A stretch of DNA of 64,000 nucleotides from Lachnospiraceae bacterium (GTDB taxonomy: Bacteria; Bacillota; Clostridia; Lachnospirales; Lachnospiraceae), in assembly GCA_030526405.1 (NCBI GenBank), contig JAUNCZ010000003.1, positions 1 through 64,000 of the forward strand, in the 5' to 3' direction. Both the position numbers and the translations under genes were made by a program. The notes under the pieces are model-generated. The model ran no database searches, had not been told where the DNA came from, and worked only from the letters and a program-made list of their open reading frames with translations. Numbering within the stretch: position 1 is the first letter of the stretch; every line of letters starts with the position of its first letter. This document shows, piece by piece, positions 45,869 through 54,249 of this stretch.

Positions 45869-46735
45869 TTATCTTTTGTTCTTCATACCAAGAAGAGCCA
45901 CGATGGCTGCGATCACCAGTACAATGGCTGCAACCGACATGATCAGAATCTTTTTATCAAAGCTATTGCTTTCTTTGACACCGTTCTCTTCCTGCTTCTT
46001 ATCCTGTACGCTCTCCTGGGTTTCTGTTTTCTCAGAATCAGAAGCTGTTACCTCTGACTTCCTGGTCGCATCTTTGTCAGGTACCGGTGTCTTTTCTGGC
46101 TTTGGCTCCTTTGTGGGAGTCGGAGTTGGTTGCTCCTTCTCGTAGACAGCACGGCTCACTGTCTGTTTCAGAGACACCCAGCCCTCCTGTCCGTTAAAGA
46201 CTGTCTTACCCCAGGTAAAATCGCCGCCTGAATCCCCTACCTCATTTGTAATGTGAAGGTATTCTCCGTCGTAAACATTACATAAAATCCTGTAATCCAT
46301 TCCGGGACCGCTGCGAAGATAGAGATAATCCGTTCCATCCACAGCCTGCACCACCACGTCATAATCCACTGCAACGCCCTCTGAAGAATGAGAAGCACCT
46401 CCGTTGGAAGGCGTATACTCTACTGTATGCTTCAGGGATACCCAACCGTGTTGTCCTTCATACCGAGTCAGTCCCCATACTACACCTGTCCAATCCTCCG
46501 AAACCGCTGTAATATGCAGCACTGTTCCGTCATAAATATTGCAGAGAATCGTATCCTCCACGGAGGGGCGTCGCCTGAGATACAGATAGCCGCTGCCATC
46601 CTGTGCCTGAACAATCACATAATAATCCGCATCATCATAATCCACAGAATCCGCCTGAGCCGGAACCACCAATACGGAGAGCATCAAAACAGCTGCCGCC
46701 AGTAAAACACTGAATTTCTTAAAAATCACCTTCAT
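45869..46735 (-). CDS. Secreted SH3-repeat protein with C-terminal membrane anchor
   Basis: 288 residues. Signal peptide at 1-28 (LLAAAVLMLSVLVVPAQA). Two bacterial SH3 repeats of about 70 residues, each with YLYLRRRP or YLYLRSGP, ILCNIYDG/ILCNVYDG and GWVSLK(H/Q)TV. A Pro/Glu/Lys/Thr-rich stalk follows, then one membrane segment ILIMSVAAIVLVIAAIVALL and KNKR. The layout suggests display on the outer face, cell-wall binding by the SH3 pair. No catalytic domain and no LPXTG motif. MKVIFKKFSV is preferred as start. Confidence 0.82.
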   Translation of the reverse strand: MKVIFKKFSVLLAAAVLMLSVLVVPAQADSVDYDDADYYVIVQAQDGSGYLYLRRRPSVEDTILCNIYDGTVLHITAVSEDWTGVVWGLTRYEGQHGWVSLKHTVEYTPSNGGASHSSEGVAVDYDVVVQAVDGTDYLYLRSGPGMDYRILCNVYDGEYLHITNEVGDSGGDFTWGKTVFNGQEGWVSLKQTVSRAVYEKEQPTPTPTKEPKPEKTPVPDKDATRKSEVTASDSEKTETQESVQDKKQEENGVKESNSFDKKILIMSVAAIVLVIAAIVALLGMKNKR

Positions 46736-46795
46736 AGTATCCCCCTTTTTCTTTTTAGAATAACACACATTCCAGACTTCTGAACAAGCTCCTTG

Positions 46796-47206
46796 CTATT
46801 TTGGAATCTCCATACCACTTCTGATTCCTCCATTTCCCGGGGTGAGAAAAGCTGCAATACTCCTTCCCATTCCCCGGACTGCCTTTCCTCCGAAAAATGA
46901 TCCTGCATTCAAACATGCAGAGAACAGGAAGGGATGTTTCAGCTGAGGAAGAAATATCCGGAACAGAACTCCCTCTGTAAAAAACACAAGGAGTTCCAGC
47001 ACCACCAGGGTCCCTCTGTAGCCTTCCATCTGTCCATAGAACATCACATATCCAAGAATCAGATTCACCACCGGATTTGTGATGGAATTCACCAGCAGCA
47101 CCACCAGCAATTCTCTCCTTGTTCTGATTCCCCAGAGCACAGCCACAAGAGTTTCCAGTACAATGGTAATGCACAGCGGTCGGAAGATATACACCAGATA
47201 GCTCAT
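46796..47206 (-). CDS. Small polytopic membrane protein
   Basis: 136 residues with about four hydrophobic segments, for example FRPLCITIVLETLVAVLWGI and LVVLELLVFFTEGVLFRIFL. No family recognised with certainty. Its ATG overlaps the stop of the upstream MFS gene (ATGA), so the two are translated together. It may assist the transporter. Confidence 0.7.
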   Translation of the reverse strand: MSYLVYIFRPLCITIVLETLVAVLWGIRTRRELLVVLLVNSITNPVVNLILGYVMFYGQMEGYRGTLVVLELLVFFTEGVLFRIFLPQLKHPFLFSACLNAGSFFGGKAVRGMGRSIAAFLTPGNGGIRSGMEIPK

Positions 47207-48318
47207 GCACACCCCCCTTCTTTCCCAATGGCTGTCAGAAGACCCACCATGGAACACAGGCATATTGCACACAATGCCTGCACAGACAACGTCAGCCCTG
47301 GAATCACAATATTAGGCAGTGTGCCAATAAACAGAGCCAGCATCAGGATTCCAAATGCAAAGCCAGGATAAGTTTTCCAGTATACATGCAGCAGAGACAG
47401 TGTCAGAGGCATGGTCATATTAAACAGAAGAATGGACAGACATCCCAGAAAAGGACTGTTTTCAGAAAACAACACGGTAACAGCAGCCCCGCCCAGGGAG
47501 ATCAGGGACGCCCTTTGAAGTCCCAGCCTGTCTGCTGCAACTCCTCCCAGTGCCTTTCCTGCAACAATGCATCCTGTAAAAAGCAGAGAAATCAGTGCCG
47601 TATTGTTCCACTCATAACTGACAGCCGTGCCATAACAGGAACGAAGGATGACCACCAGTAAAATCAGATAAACAGGAATTGTGAAGAGTCGTTCCTTCTG
47701 CTTTTGCTTCAGAACACTGTTCTGCTCCGACTCCTCTCCGAGTCCTCCCTCCATATCAGAACTGTTCCCCTGCCCTTTCCAGAAGAACCCGTCCGTCTCT
47801 CCCCCTTTTTCTTTCCTGCCATGTACCATCCCAAACAGGAGTACAACCGCTGCATACACCAAAAGTATAACTGCAAGGCCATACTGCAGCACAAAGAGAT
47901 ACTGCATTCTGAAATATCTTCCAAGAAAGACTCCCAGAGCACCGGAGCTGATAAAAATCCCCGCTGGAGCATACTTGCCCCCTGATTCCAGCAGTACCCT
48001 TCTTCCCACTCCCACGTGGAATAAGCCATTTCCAATCCCCTGCAGCACCACCACAGGAATTGTTGCAAAGCTAAACCAGGCTGGAATTGCTGTAAAAATA
48101 CATCCCAAAACCGCCAAGGAATCTGTTCTGTCTGTGAGATCCGCAAGAAGACCAATCACCCCAGGCAGAGCAAATGCCAGAAAGTTGTAGAGTACTGCCA
48201 TTGCAAGCCAGGATTCCCTGGACAGACAAAGAGGCCTGACGCTGGTATACAATCGGTAGATGCATGTCAGATCCACCAGAAAATGCATCACTGTATAGAT
48301 TGGTAATCGGATTTTCAC
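47203..48318 (-). CDS. MFS-type transporter
   Basis: About 371 residues with ten to twelve hydrophobic segments. GVIGLLADLTDRTDS resembles the MFS loop 2-3 motif and GGVAADRLGLQRASLISL the equivalent loop 8-9, which supports the MFS fold. Substrate unknown. GTG at 48318 is chosen because a GGGGGG run lies 6 bases upstream; the ATG at 48333 would place that run inside the gene. Coupled to the small membrane protein downstream. Confidence 0.75.
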   Translation of the reverse strand: MKIRLPIYTVMHFLVDLTCIYRLYTSVRPLCLSRESWLAMAVLYNFLAFALPGVIGLLADLTDRTDSLAVLGCIFTAIPAWFSFATIPVVVLQGIGNGLFHVGVGRRVLLESGGKYAPAGIFISSGALGVFLGRYFRMQYLFVLQYGLAVILLVYAAVVLLFGMVHGRKEKGGETDGFFWKGQGNSSDMEGGLGEESEQNSVLKQKQKERLFTIPVYLILLVVILRSCYGTAVSYEWNNTALISLLFTGCIVAGKALGGVAADRLGLQRASLISLGGAAVTVLFSENSPFLGCLSILLFNMTMPLTLSLLHVYWKTYPGFAFGILMLALFIGTLPNIVIPGLTLSVQALCAICLCSMVGLLTAIGKEGGCA

Positions 48319-48421
48319 TTTATCCCCCCCCATTTCTTTTTATCCTTATAGATTTATTATTGCAGAACCGGGGCTAAATTACCATGAAAACATCGGACTT
48401 TTTCGAAACCCCTGAAACAAC

Positions 48422-48449
48422 CAAAAGGGGATGCCTCTTCGGCATCCCC
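48422..48449 (-). terminator. Rho-independent terminator after the 48477 gene
   Basis: GGGGATGCC, TCTTC loop, GGCATCCCC, then CTTTTGG on the minus strand. Confidence 0.75.
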
Positions 48450-48476
48450 ACTCTCTCTTCCCTATTCAGATCTATG

Positions 48477-48782
48477 TCAGCTTACTCTGCTATCCGGTCC
48501 AATTCCCCTGAGACTCAACTGATAGATTTTCCAGGTCTCATCAGAATCAAGATACGGATCCACATGCCAGTTCACAGCCGGAAGAAGTCCGATTTCCTCC
48601 GGATGGGCAGTGCAATACTCTGTCTGAAACTCCCTCTCATTCAGTCGAATCCATTCATCGTATTCTTCGTTCCTCACAAGAAGAACTGCCCTCTCATTGA
48701 TCACGCATTCAAATCCCCTGTACAGGAAGTGACTGAATGCAGGTATTGCCAAACATTTATACGCCATCATCTGTGCACTCAT
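48477..48782 (-). CDS. Conserved hypothetical protein
   Basis: 101 residues, soluble. MSAQMMAYKCLAIPAF opens it; ERAVLLVRNEEYDEWIRLNE and VDPYLDSDETWKIYQLSL are the most ordered parts. AACAGGAGGAG precedes the ATG at 48782. No function recognised; monocistronic, with its own terminator. Confidence 0.65.
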   Translation of the reverse strand: MSAQMMAYKCLAIPAFSHFLYRGFECVINERAVLLVRNEEYDEWIRLNEREFQTEYCTAHPEEIGLLPAVNWHVDPYLDSDETWKIYQLSLRGIGPDSRVS

Positions 48783-48985
48783 ATGCTCTCCTCCTGTTCT
48801 GCAAAATCCTGAATTCCTGTTTCCGATCCTCTTACTGCTTTCGATGCTATTGCACCTTCTCATTGATGTTACTTATTATAGAAGAAGAATGTTAATGATT
48901 CAGCCGCAAAATTTTATGAATATGTGTCAATTTTTAGAGAAATCAAGAAAAATATTACCGAACTGTTACAATACCTTTTGCAAAA

Positions 48986-49759
48986 CTATGTCGTTTTATG
49001 CCCCAGTCTGGCAACCTTTTTCACCTGTGAGCTTTTTCTTCGACTGAACCGGTCCATCTGTACCTGATTATACCAGGCAAGGGATTCCGATTCCCTTTCC
49101 TGAAACTGGAGAATCCCTGCCCTTGTAGGCATAATCTGAGAAATTCTGGCAGCCACCAGTTCAAGACTAAGGGATTCCAGCAGATCACATATTTCTCCGA
49201 TCAGTGCCCCCTCCACTTCATCAGACAGGCTGGAAAGATTAAAAATACCTGTTCCTGACTTCTGCTTGAAAGAATTAACAGATTCTTCCAGAAGATAATG
49301 CATTCTTCTCTCCAGATACTCCGAAATCCATTCCTTATCAAGGGACTGTGTCTGCTCTCTGTTCTGTCGGTCAAACAGCAGCTTCAGAAGCTTTTCCCTG
49401 TCCTCAATGCGAACCGTAAGCTCCAGATCAACTCTCACATCCACAGGCGCATACAGTCGAAGCTCAGGATCCACCTTTTTCAGCATCTGCTCCATCACCT
49501 GCACTGTATCATGGAGATGCAGCTCAATGTGATCACTGAGATTAAACAGATACATACTGACAGTCTCAGCTCTTCGAAACAGAAGAGAGGGGCGATCCAT
49601 TCTGATCCTGTGATCACCACTTTCATAAAAGCCCTCCCGTCCATCACTGAACTGCAGATATGCACATTGTCCCATTGGAATATGGAGATCAAAATTCCCC
49701 TGATGTTCCCTTTTCACAAAATCAACCAGCATATTTTCAGAAGCAGAATATTGCAGCAT
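48986..49759 (-). CDS. Unknown protein under a LexA-box promoter
   Basis: 257 residues, soluble, no signal peptide or membrane segment. N-terminal half rich in beta strands (GNFDLHIPMGQCAYLQFSDG; RPSLLFRRAETVSMYLFNLS), middle with VRVDLELTVRIEDREKLLKL, C-terminal half helical and ending in RFSRRKSSQVKKVARLGHKT, which is strongly basic. The strand-then-helix layout is loosely like SPFH/band-7 proteins, but I cannot assign it. ATG at 49759 has GAGGGTG upstream. Two LexA-like boxes flank its promoter, so DNA-damage induction is likely. Confidence 0.7.
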   Translation of the reverse strand: MLQYSASENMLVDFVKREHQGNFDLHIPMGQCAYLQFSDGREGFYESGDHRIRMDRPSLLFRRAETVSMYLFNLSDHIELHLHDTVQVMEQMLKKVDPELRLYAPVDVRVDLELTVRIEDREKLLKLLFDRQNREQTQSLDKEWISEYLERRMHYLLEESVNSFKQKSGTGIFNLSSLSDEVEGALIGEICDLLESLSLELVAARISQIMPTRAGILQFQERESESLAWYNQVQMDRFSRRKSSQVKKVARLGHKTT

Positions 49760-49813
49760 ATCTATCACCCTCTATCAAAGAATCATTCTAAACACCTTTT
49801 CCGAACGCCTTCA

Positions 49814-49887
49814 GAACATCCGTTCGACTTATCTAAAGTATAATCCCTTCAACATTCAAAGTCAACAAAAATTCGAACATATATTCG
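49814..49887 (-). promoter_or_regulatory. SOS-type promoter with two LexA (DinR) boxes
   Basis: Minus strand TTGACT (49865-49860), 17-base spacer, TATACT (49842-49837). One box, GAAC-ATCC-GTTC, lies at 49814-49825 just after the start region; the other, CGAAC-ATAT-ATTCG, lies at 49874-49887 just upstream of -35. The first matches the GAAC-N4-GTTC core of the Bacillus LexA box fully; the second has one mismatch. Confidence 0.75.
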
Positions 49888-49940
49888 TTTTTGTCATCCT
49901 TCACAAAAAACTCAGGAAAAATTCTCTTCCCTGCGTCTGG

Positions 49941-50225
49941 TCGCCCGTGAACCCGCTTGCTCATGCAAGCTGGGTTCAAGTCCCCTTCCCAAATCCAAAA
50001 AACGATTTCAGCTTTTTACTGTATCCCTTTCTCTACTGCGGAAGATGGGGCGGAATGGATTCTGTTTTCTCTTCTTCTTCTTCTCATCTGCGGAAGATGG
50101 GGCGGAATGGATTTAAGAAAAAGGTCCGGTGGACCTTTTTCCCATTCCGCGGACCGACGAGACGCTCCGCGGCTCGGAGACCGTGAACCCGCTTGCGTAA
50201 GCAAGCTGGGTTCAAGTCCCCTTCC
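49941..50225. repeat. tRNA-associated hairpin repeat cluster, left copy
   Basis: Contains: the stem GAACCCGCTTGC / GCAAGC-T-GGGTTC twice (49949-49977, 50185-50213), each followed by AAGTCCCCTTCCC; CTGCGGAAGATGGGGCGGAA twice (from 50036 and 50089), whose first 14 bases equal the reverse complement of the tRNA-Leu 3' end; and a GCGGAATGG ... AAAAAGGTCC-GGT-GGACCTTTTT ... CCATTCCGC hairpin (50102-50150). Much of it recurs at 54250-54453. ORFs here are by-products. Confidence 0.8.
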
Positions 50226-50273
50226 CAGACAACAAAAAAAGGATTCAGTTCTCACTGAATCCTTTTTGTCGTC
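50226..50273 (-). terminator. Terminator of tRNA-Leu
   Basis: Minus strand GACGACAAAAAGGATTCAG, TGAGAA loop, CTGAATCCTTTTTTTGTTG. A long, nearly perfect stem directly after the tRNA. Confidence 0.85.
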
Positions 50274-50359
50274 TGCGGAAGATGGGACTTGAACCCACAC
50301 GATCACAATGACCACAAGATCCTTAGTCTTGCTCGTCTGCCAGTTCCGACACTTCCGCA
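50274..50359 (-). tRNA. tRNA-Leu (anticodon AAG)
   Basis: 86 bases on the minus strand. Acceptor TGCGGAA/TTCCGCA, D-stem GTC/GAC with AACTGGCA loop, anticodon stem CAAGA/TCTTG with loop CTAAGGA giving anticodon AAG, a long variable arm, T-loop GGGTTCAAGTCCC. The CCA end is not encoded. The first base T is unusual in position 1. The long arm and GGGTTCAAGTCC fit class II leucine tRNA reading CUU and, if A34 is deaminated to inosine, further CUN codons. Confidence 0.92.
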
Positions 50360-50452
50360 TGTTTTGTTTTCCGCTCACTTCCTGAGCACAAAACATATAC
50401 TATCACCACCCCCTCTATCTGTCAACACCTTTTTTAAAAAAACTCAATTTTT

Positions 50453-50481
50453 TTGACACTGCAATCCCAGAATGCTATCAT
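50453..50481 (+). promoter_or_regulatory. Sigma-A promoter of alaX
   Basis: TTGACA, 17-base spacer, TATCAT, 58 bases before the ATG. Confidence 0.7.
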
Positions 50482-50538
50482 TAATATCAGAGTATACCCA
50501 ATACCCAATAATCAAGAAACAAAAAGGAACAAACACAG

Positions 50539-51684
50539 ATGAACATAAACGAACTTTTCTACAAAGACTCCTACCTCACCACCTGCACCTCTTCTGTGCT
50601 GGAATGCCGCCCTTCCAAAAAGGGCTATGAAATTATTCTGGATCGCACCGTATTCTATCCGGAGGGGGGCGGACAGCCCGGTGACAGGGGCTTCCTGAAC
50701 AACATCCCGGTAAAAGATACCCAGGAAAAAAACGGACAGATTCTTCATTACACAGACAGTCCTCTGGAACCCGGAACCAGTGTAACTGCTTCCATTGACT
50801 GGAACTATCGTTTTGACCTGATGCAGCAGCATTCAGGCGAGCATATGGTATCCGGTGTGATCCATCGCCGCTGGGGATATGAAAATGTAGGATTTCATAT
50901 GGGGGCAGATGTGATCACCATTGACCTGTCCGGCGAACTGACCATGGAGGATCTGGCTGAAGTCGAGCAGGAGGTAAATCAGGCCATCTGGCAGGATTCT
51001 CCCGTTTCAATCCTGTACCCCTCTGAAGAGGAGCTGGCCGCAATCCCCTACAGAAGCAAGAAGGAACTGACAGGAGATGTCCGCATCGTGGAGTTTCCAG
51101 GTACAGATATCTGCGCCTGCTGCGGTATGCATGTAAACAGAACCGGAGCCATTGGTCTGGTAAAGATTCTGAGCTGTGAAAAATTCCGCTCCGGTGTTCG
51201 AGTGGAGATGCTCTGCGGCAGACGGGCACTTCAGTACTTAAGCAACATCTGGGAACAGAATAAAGTCATCTCCAGAGCTCTTTCTGCAAAGCCCCTGGAC
51301 ACTGCAAAAGCAGTGGAGCAGCTGCAGCAGGAGGTAAATGAAAAGCGCCAGCAGATTTACGCAATGGAGGAGGCAGCATTTGCCGCAAAGGCTCAGGAAC
51401 TGAAGGATGTCGGCAATGTGCTGGTATTCCTGGAAAATCTGAATCCCGAGGGTGTCAGAAGAGCCTGCGATCTCATTCAGAACAGCTGCGGAGGACGGGC
51501 TGCTGTCTTCTCCGGCACCGATGAAACCGGCTACAAATATGCGATTGGTCACCCCGGCGGTGATCTCAGAGCTTTTGTAAAGGAACTGAACAGCGCACTG
51601 ATGGGACGAGGTGGCGGAAAACCCTTCTTTGTACAGGGCAGCGTACAGAGCACCAGAAAAGAGATTGAAGCATTTTTCAACTAA
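50539..51684 (+). CDS. Alanyl-tRNA editing protein (AlaX type with DHHA1)
   Basis: 381 residues. Editing site LMQQHSGEHMVSG (HxxxH) and DICACCGMHVNRTG (CxxxH) bind zinc; the C-terminal third is the DHHA1 domain with GRGGGKPFFVQGS. It deacylates mischarged Ser- or Gly-tRNA-Ala as a stand-alone enzyme. Reads with the Crp/Fnr gene 30 bases downstream, same strand. Confidence 0.92.
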   Translation: MNINELFYKDSYLTTCTSSVLECRPSKKGYEIILDRTVFYPEGGGQPGDRGFLNNIPVKDTQEKNGQILHYTDSPLEPGTSVTASIDWNYRFDLMQQHSGEHMVSGVIHRRWGYENVGFHMGADVITIDLSGELTMEDLAEVEQEVNQAIWQDSPVSILYPSEEELAAIPYRSKKELTGDVRIVEFPGTDICACCGMHVNRTGAIGLVKILSCEKFRSGVRVEMLCGRRALQYLSNIWEQNKVISRALSAKPLDTAKAVEQLQQEVNEKRQQIYAMEEAAFAAKAQELKDVGNVLVFLENLNPEGVRRACDLIQNSCGGRAAVFSGTDETGYKYAIGHPGGDLRAFVKELNSALMGRGGGKPFFVQGSVQSTRKEIEAFFN

Positions 51685-51714
51685 GGGACAGAACTATGGA
51701 TATGGAGGTAGCAA

Positions 51715-52374
51715 ATGGACTTTGAAGAATTCTTTCCCATCTGGGATAAGCTGACAGTACCACAACAGAACACATTAAGGGCAAGGGTCATATCCCGCCA
51801 TGTAACCAGGGGAACCATCGTGCACGACGGAAATCTGGAATGTACCGGACTGATCATCGTACAATCCGGGCAGCTCCGTGCCTTTATCAATTCTGAGGAG
51901 GGCCGGGAGATTACCATCTATCGCCTGTTTGACAGAGATATCTGTCTGCTTTCCGCCTCCTGCATGATGCAGTCCATGCAGTTTGAAGTGATCATTTCTG
52001 CTGAAAAGGAAACGGATTTCTGGATCATTCCGCCTTATGTCTATAAGGGTATCATGGAAGAATCTGCACCAGTGGCCAATTATACCAACGAACTGATGGC
52101 TTCTCATTTCTCCGATGTGATGTGGCTGATGGAGCAGATTATGTGGAAAAGTCTTGATAAGCGTGTGGCAGCATTTCTACTGGAAGAAATGACCATCGAG
52201 GATACTAATCAGCTGAAGATCACCCATGAAACCATCGCCAATCACCTTGGCTCTCATCGGGAGGTCATCACCAGAATGCTCCGCTATTTCCAGAATGAAG
52301 GGATTGTCCGGTTATCCCGAGGCACCATCACCGTTCTGAACCCTAAAAAGCTCAGTGAACTGGAATCAGCTTAA
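51715..52374 (+). CDS. Crp/Fnr-family transcriptional regulator
   Basis: 219 residues: cyclic-nucleotide-like beta barrel (1-120; GLIIVQSGQLRAFINSEEGR) and HTH (KITHETIANHLGSHREVITRM). Cys residues (Cys44 region, CLLSASCMM) are few and do not match the Fnr cluster set, so an oxygen-cluster role is not supported. GGAGG precedes the ATG. Ligand unknown. A strong terminator follows. Confidence 0.87.
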   Translation: MDFEEFFPIWDKLTVPQQNTLRARVISRHVTRGTIVHDGNLECTGLIIVQSGQLRAFINSEEGREITIYRLFDRDICLLSASCMMQSMQFEVIISAEKETDFWIIPPYVYKGIMEESAPVANYTNELMASHFSDVMWLMEQIMWKSLDKRVAAFLLEEMTIEDTNQLKITHETIANHLGSHREVITRMLRYFQNEGIVRLSRGTITVLNPKKLSELESA

Positions 52375-52380
52375 AGGAAA

Positions 52381-52422
52381 GAGGCATGTGCTGCTGAATG
52401 CACATGCCTCTTGCTGTTTTTC
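52381..52422 (+). terminator. Rho-independent terminator after the Crp/Fnr gene
   Basis: GAGGCATGTGC, eight-base loop, GCACATGCCTC, then TTGCTGTTTTT. Confidence 0.88.
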
Positions 52423-52457
52423 CTGTGATTCTTCTTATGAACTCTTACCGCGGATTA

Positions 52458-52763
52458 TTACAGAAGCTCCAGGATTGCATTCTTCGGTCTTGCCCCTGTC
52501 GCCTGATTTACAACCTTTCCGTCCTTTACCACCACCAGTGTGGGAATGCTCATTACTCCAAACTGGACTGCCAGCTCCTGGTTTTCATCCACATTGACCT
52601 TTCCCACCTTGATATCACTTCTCTCCTCTGCAATCTCCTCGATGAGAGGGCTTACCATTCTGCAGGGACCGCACCAGGGTGCCCAGAAATCCAGCAGAAC
52701 CGGTTTATCTGAATTGAGCACTTCACTCTGAAAATTCTCTTTATTGATATTGATAGCTGACAT
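52458..52763 (-). CDS. trxA: Thioredoxin
   Basis: 101 residues, the standard size. Active site FWAPWCGPCRMV, cis-Pro loop MSIPTLVVVKDG. Cytosolic disulfide reductase. The ATG at 52763 (MSAININKEN) has AAAGGAGG upstream; the longer in-frame extension is not coding. Monocistronic, minus strand. Confidence 0.96.
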   Translation of the reverse strand: MSAININKENFQSEVLNSDKPVLLDFWAPWCGPCRMVSPLIEEIAEERSDIKVGKVNVDENQELAVQFGVMSIPTLVVVKDGKVVNQATGARPKNAILELL

Positions 52764-52923
52764 ATGTTTGTCCTCCTTTATATAAAAGTGATGTTTTTTC
52801 TTTTGTGGCTTCATTATACTTCGAAAAACGAAGGACTTCTGTGATAAAATCACCAAAGCAACTGCCAGTTCTGAAAAAATGCCATCCTGCGCTGACCAGA
52901 TTATCTCCCCGGCCCTCAGGATC

Positions 52924-53754
52924 TCATTGGCGCTTCTCCTGTCTGACCCTGTCAAGGGCTGCACGAAGCGCACCGTTATGATTATTATCCTCCTGTGTTA
53001 CACAGGCCGCAGCTGCTCTGGCAGCGGGGGAAGCATTTTTCATTGCATAGGAATACTTCACCTCTCCAAACATGGAAATATCATTGTCACTGTCTCCAAA
53101 TACCATGGCTTCCTCACCGGTAAGCTTCATCTCCTGCAGAAGACTTCTGATCCCTGCTGCCTTCCCACCTCCCGGTGCACAGACAGCGATCCAGCCCCAG
53201 CCGGCCTCATTCAGATCCCAGGATTCACAGCACTCCTTCAGGGGGCCCTGCAGCTTTTCCTGAACACACTGGAAAATGGAGGGATAGGTTTCCCAGAAGC
53301 AGATGTAATGACAGTTGCTGATTCTGGCACCGGCATCCATGGCCTCCTGAAGGGAATGGAGACGTTCCGCCATCCAGTCCCTTCCATGACTGATACAGCG
53401 TTCTATGGAAATCGGATCTGCATAATATCGTTCCATATCTGAAAAAATCAAAGCGATATCAGGATCTCTATCCAGAAATGACACCAGATACAGCATATCC
53501 TCCTTTTTCCAGGAATTCAGCACCTGATAATCAGGACCCTGGAAAATGGTATTGCCATTATCACAGATTCCTGCCAGCCGCTCCAGCTTCTCCTGAAAAA
53601 GCTCCTCAATGGAAAAGAAGGTTCTGGCAGAGGCGATTCCCACCTTCACCCCCTCCTGTTCCAGAAGATTCACATACTCATCAAAGTTCTCCGGCAATCT
53701 GCTTTTGTCATCCAGCAGGGTTTTATCCAGATCAAAAAGTGCAAGCTTTATCAT
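52924..53754 (-). CDS. HAD-superfamily (Cof-type) phosphatase
   Basis: 276 residues. Motif I LALFDLDKTLLDD, motif II near VGIASARTF, motif IV MVFGDSDNDISMFG. The large cap and overall size fit Cof-type IIB sugar-phosphate or nucleotide phosphatases. It starts in an ATGA overlap with the deformylase gene. Substrate unknown. Confidence 0.88.
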   Translation of the reverse strand: MIKLALFDLDKTLLDDKSRLPENFDEYVNLLEQEGVKVGIASARTFFSIEELFQEKLERLAGICDNGNTIFQGPDYQVLNSWKKEDMLYLVSFLDRDPDIALIFSDMERYYADPISIERCISHGRDWMAERLHSLQEAMDAGARISNCHYICFWETYPSIFQCVQEKLQGPLKECCESWDLNEAGWGWIAVCAPGGGKAAGIRSLLQEMKLTGEEAMVFGDSDNDISMFGEVKYSYAMKNASPAARAAAACVTQEDNNHNGALRAALDRVRQEKRQ

Positions 53755-54161
53755 ATCAGAATCCCCTCCAGATGATCCAGCTCATGCTGGCAGATCTGGG
53801 CATACCAGCCACTGAGTTTTCTGCGCTGTTTTTTCCATTTCATATCAAAATATTCCACTTCTATATTTTCATAGCGTGTGGTCTTTCTCACACCGGCAAG
53901 GGACAGACATCCCTCCTCCGTCTCATAGGGAGTATCCCTGTGCAGTAACACGGGATTGAACATTACAATATCGATCATTCCCATATTTACAGTGATCACC
54001 CGTTTCTTAACACCGATCATATTGGCCGCCATGCCAACACATCCCTCCCGGTTCGCCTGCAGCGTATCCTGAAGATCAATTCCCACCTGAATATCCGCCG
54101 GTGTGGCAGGCTCAGATTTCTGTCCCAGGAAAAAAATATCTCTCATAATAGGTTTTACCAT
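53751..54161 (-). CDS. def: Peptide deformylase-like protein
   Basis: 136 residues. Motif 2 EEGCLSL and motif 3 QHELDHLEG give the Cys-His-His metal site and catalytic Glu. Motif 1 reads CVGMAANM where classic enzymes have GVGLAAPQ, so the oxyanion Gln is replaced. Such shorter, divergent deformylases are frequent in Clostridia as a second copy. MVKPIMRDIF is chosen for its GGGGAG site. Activity is probable but not certain. It is translationally coupled to the HAD gene. Confidence 0.82.
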   Translation of the reverse strand: MVKPIMRDIFFLGQKSEPATPADIQVGIDLQDTLQANREGCVGMAANMIGVKKRVITVNMGMIDIVMFNPVLLHRDTPYETEEGCLSLAGVRKTTRYENIEVEYFDMKWKKQRRKLSGWYAQICQHELDHLEGILI

Positions 54162-54249
54162 AATCAGTAGCTCCCCTTTCTCAATCAACAAATCTAATCC
54201 CATTCATGTTACCACGAATCCCACCCCACAGATACAATTTTTTCCATTT

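Noticed and set aside
49941..50225. Repeats as a CRISPR array
   Set aside because: Modules differ in size and spacing, form hairpins of several kinds, and no cas genes are near.
50165..50225. A second intact tRNA gene in the repeat
   Set aside because: A GGGTTCAAGTCCCC T-arm-like piece is present, but no matching acceptor stem or seven-base anticodon loop could be built.
49947..50292. Short frames of 79 and 111 codons in the repeat cluster
   Set aside because: Built from hairpin repeats and simple TTC runs; no ribosome site and no conservation of frame between repeat copies.
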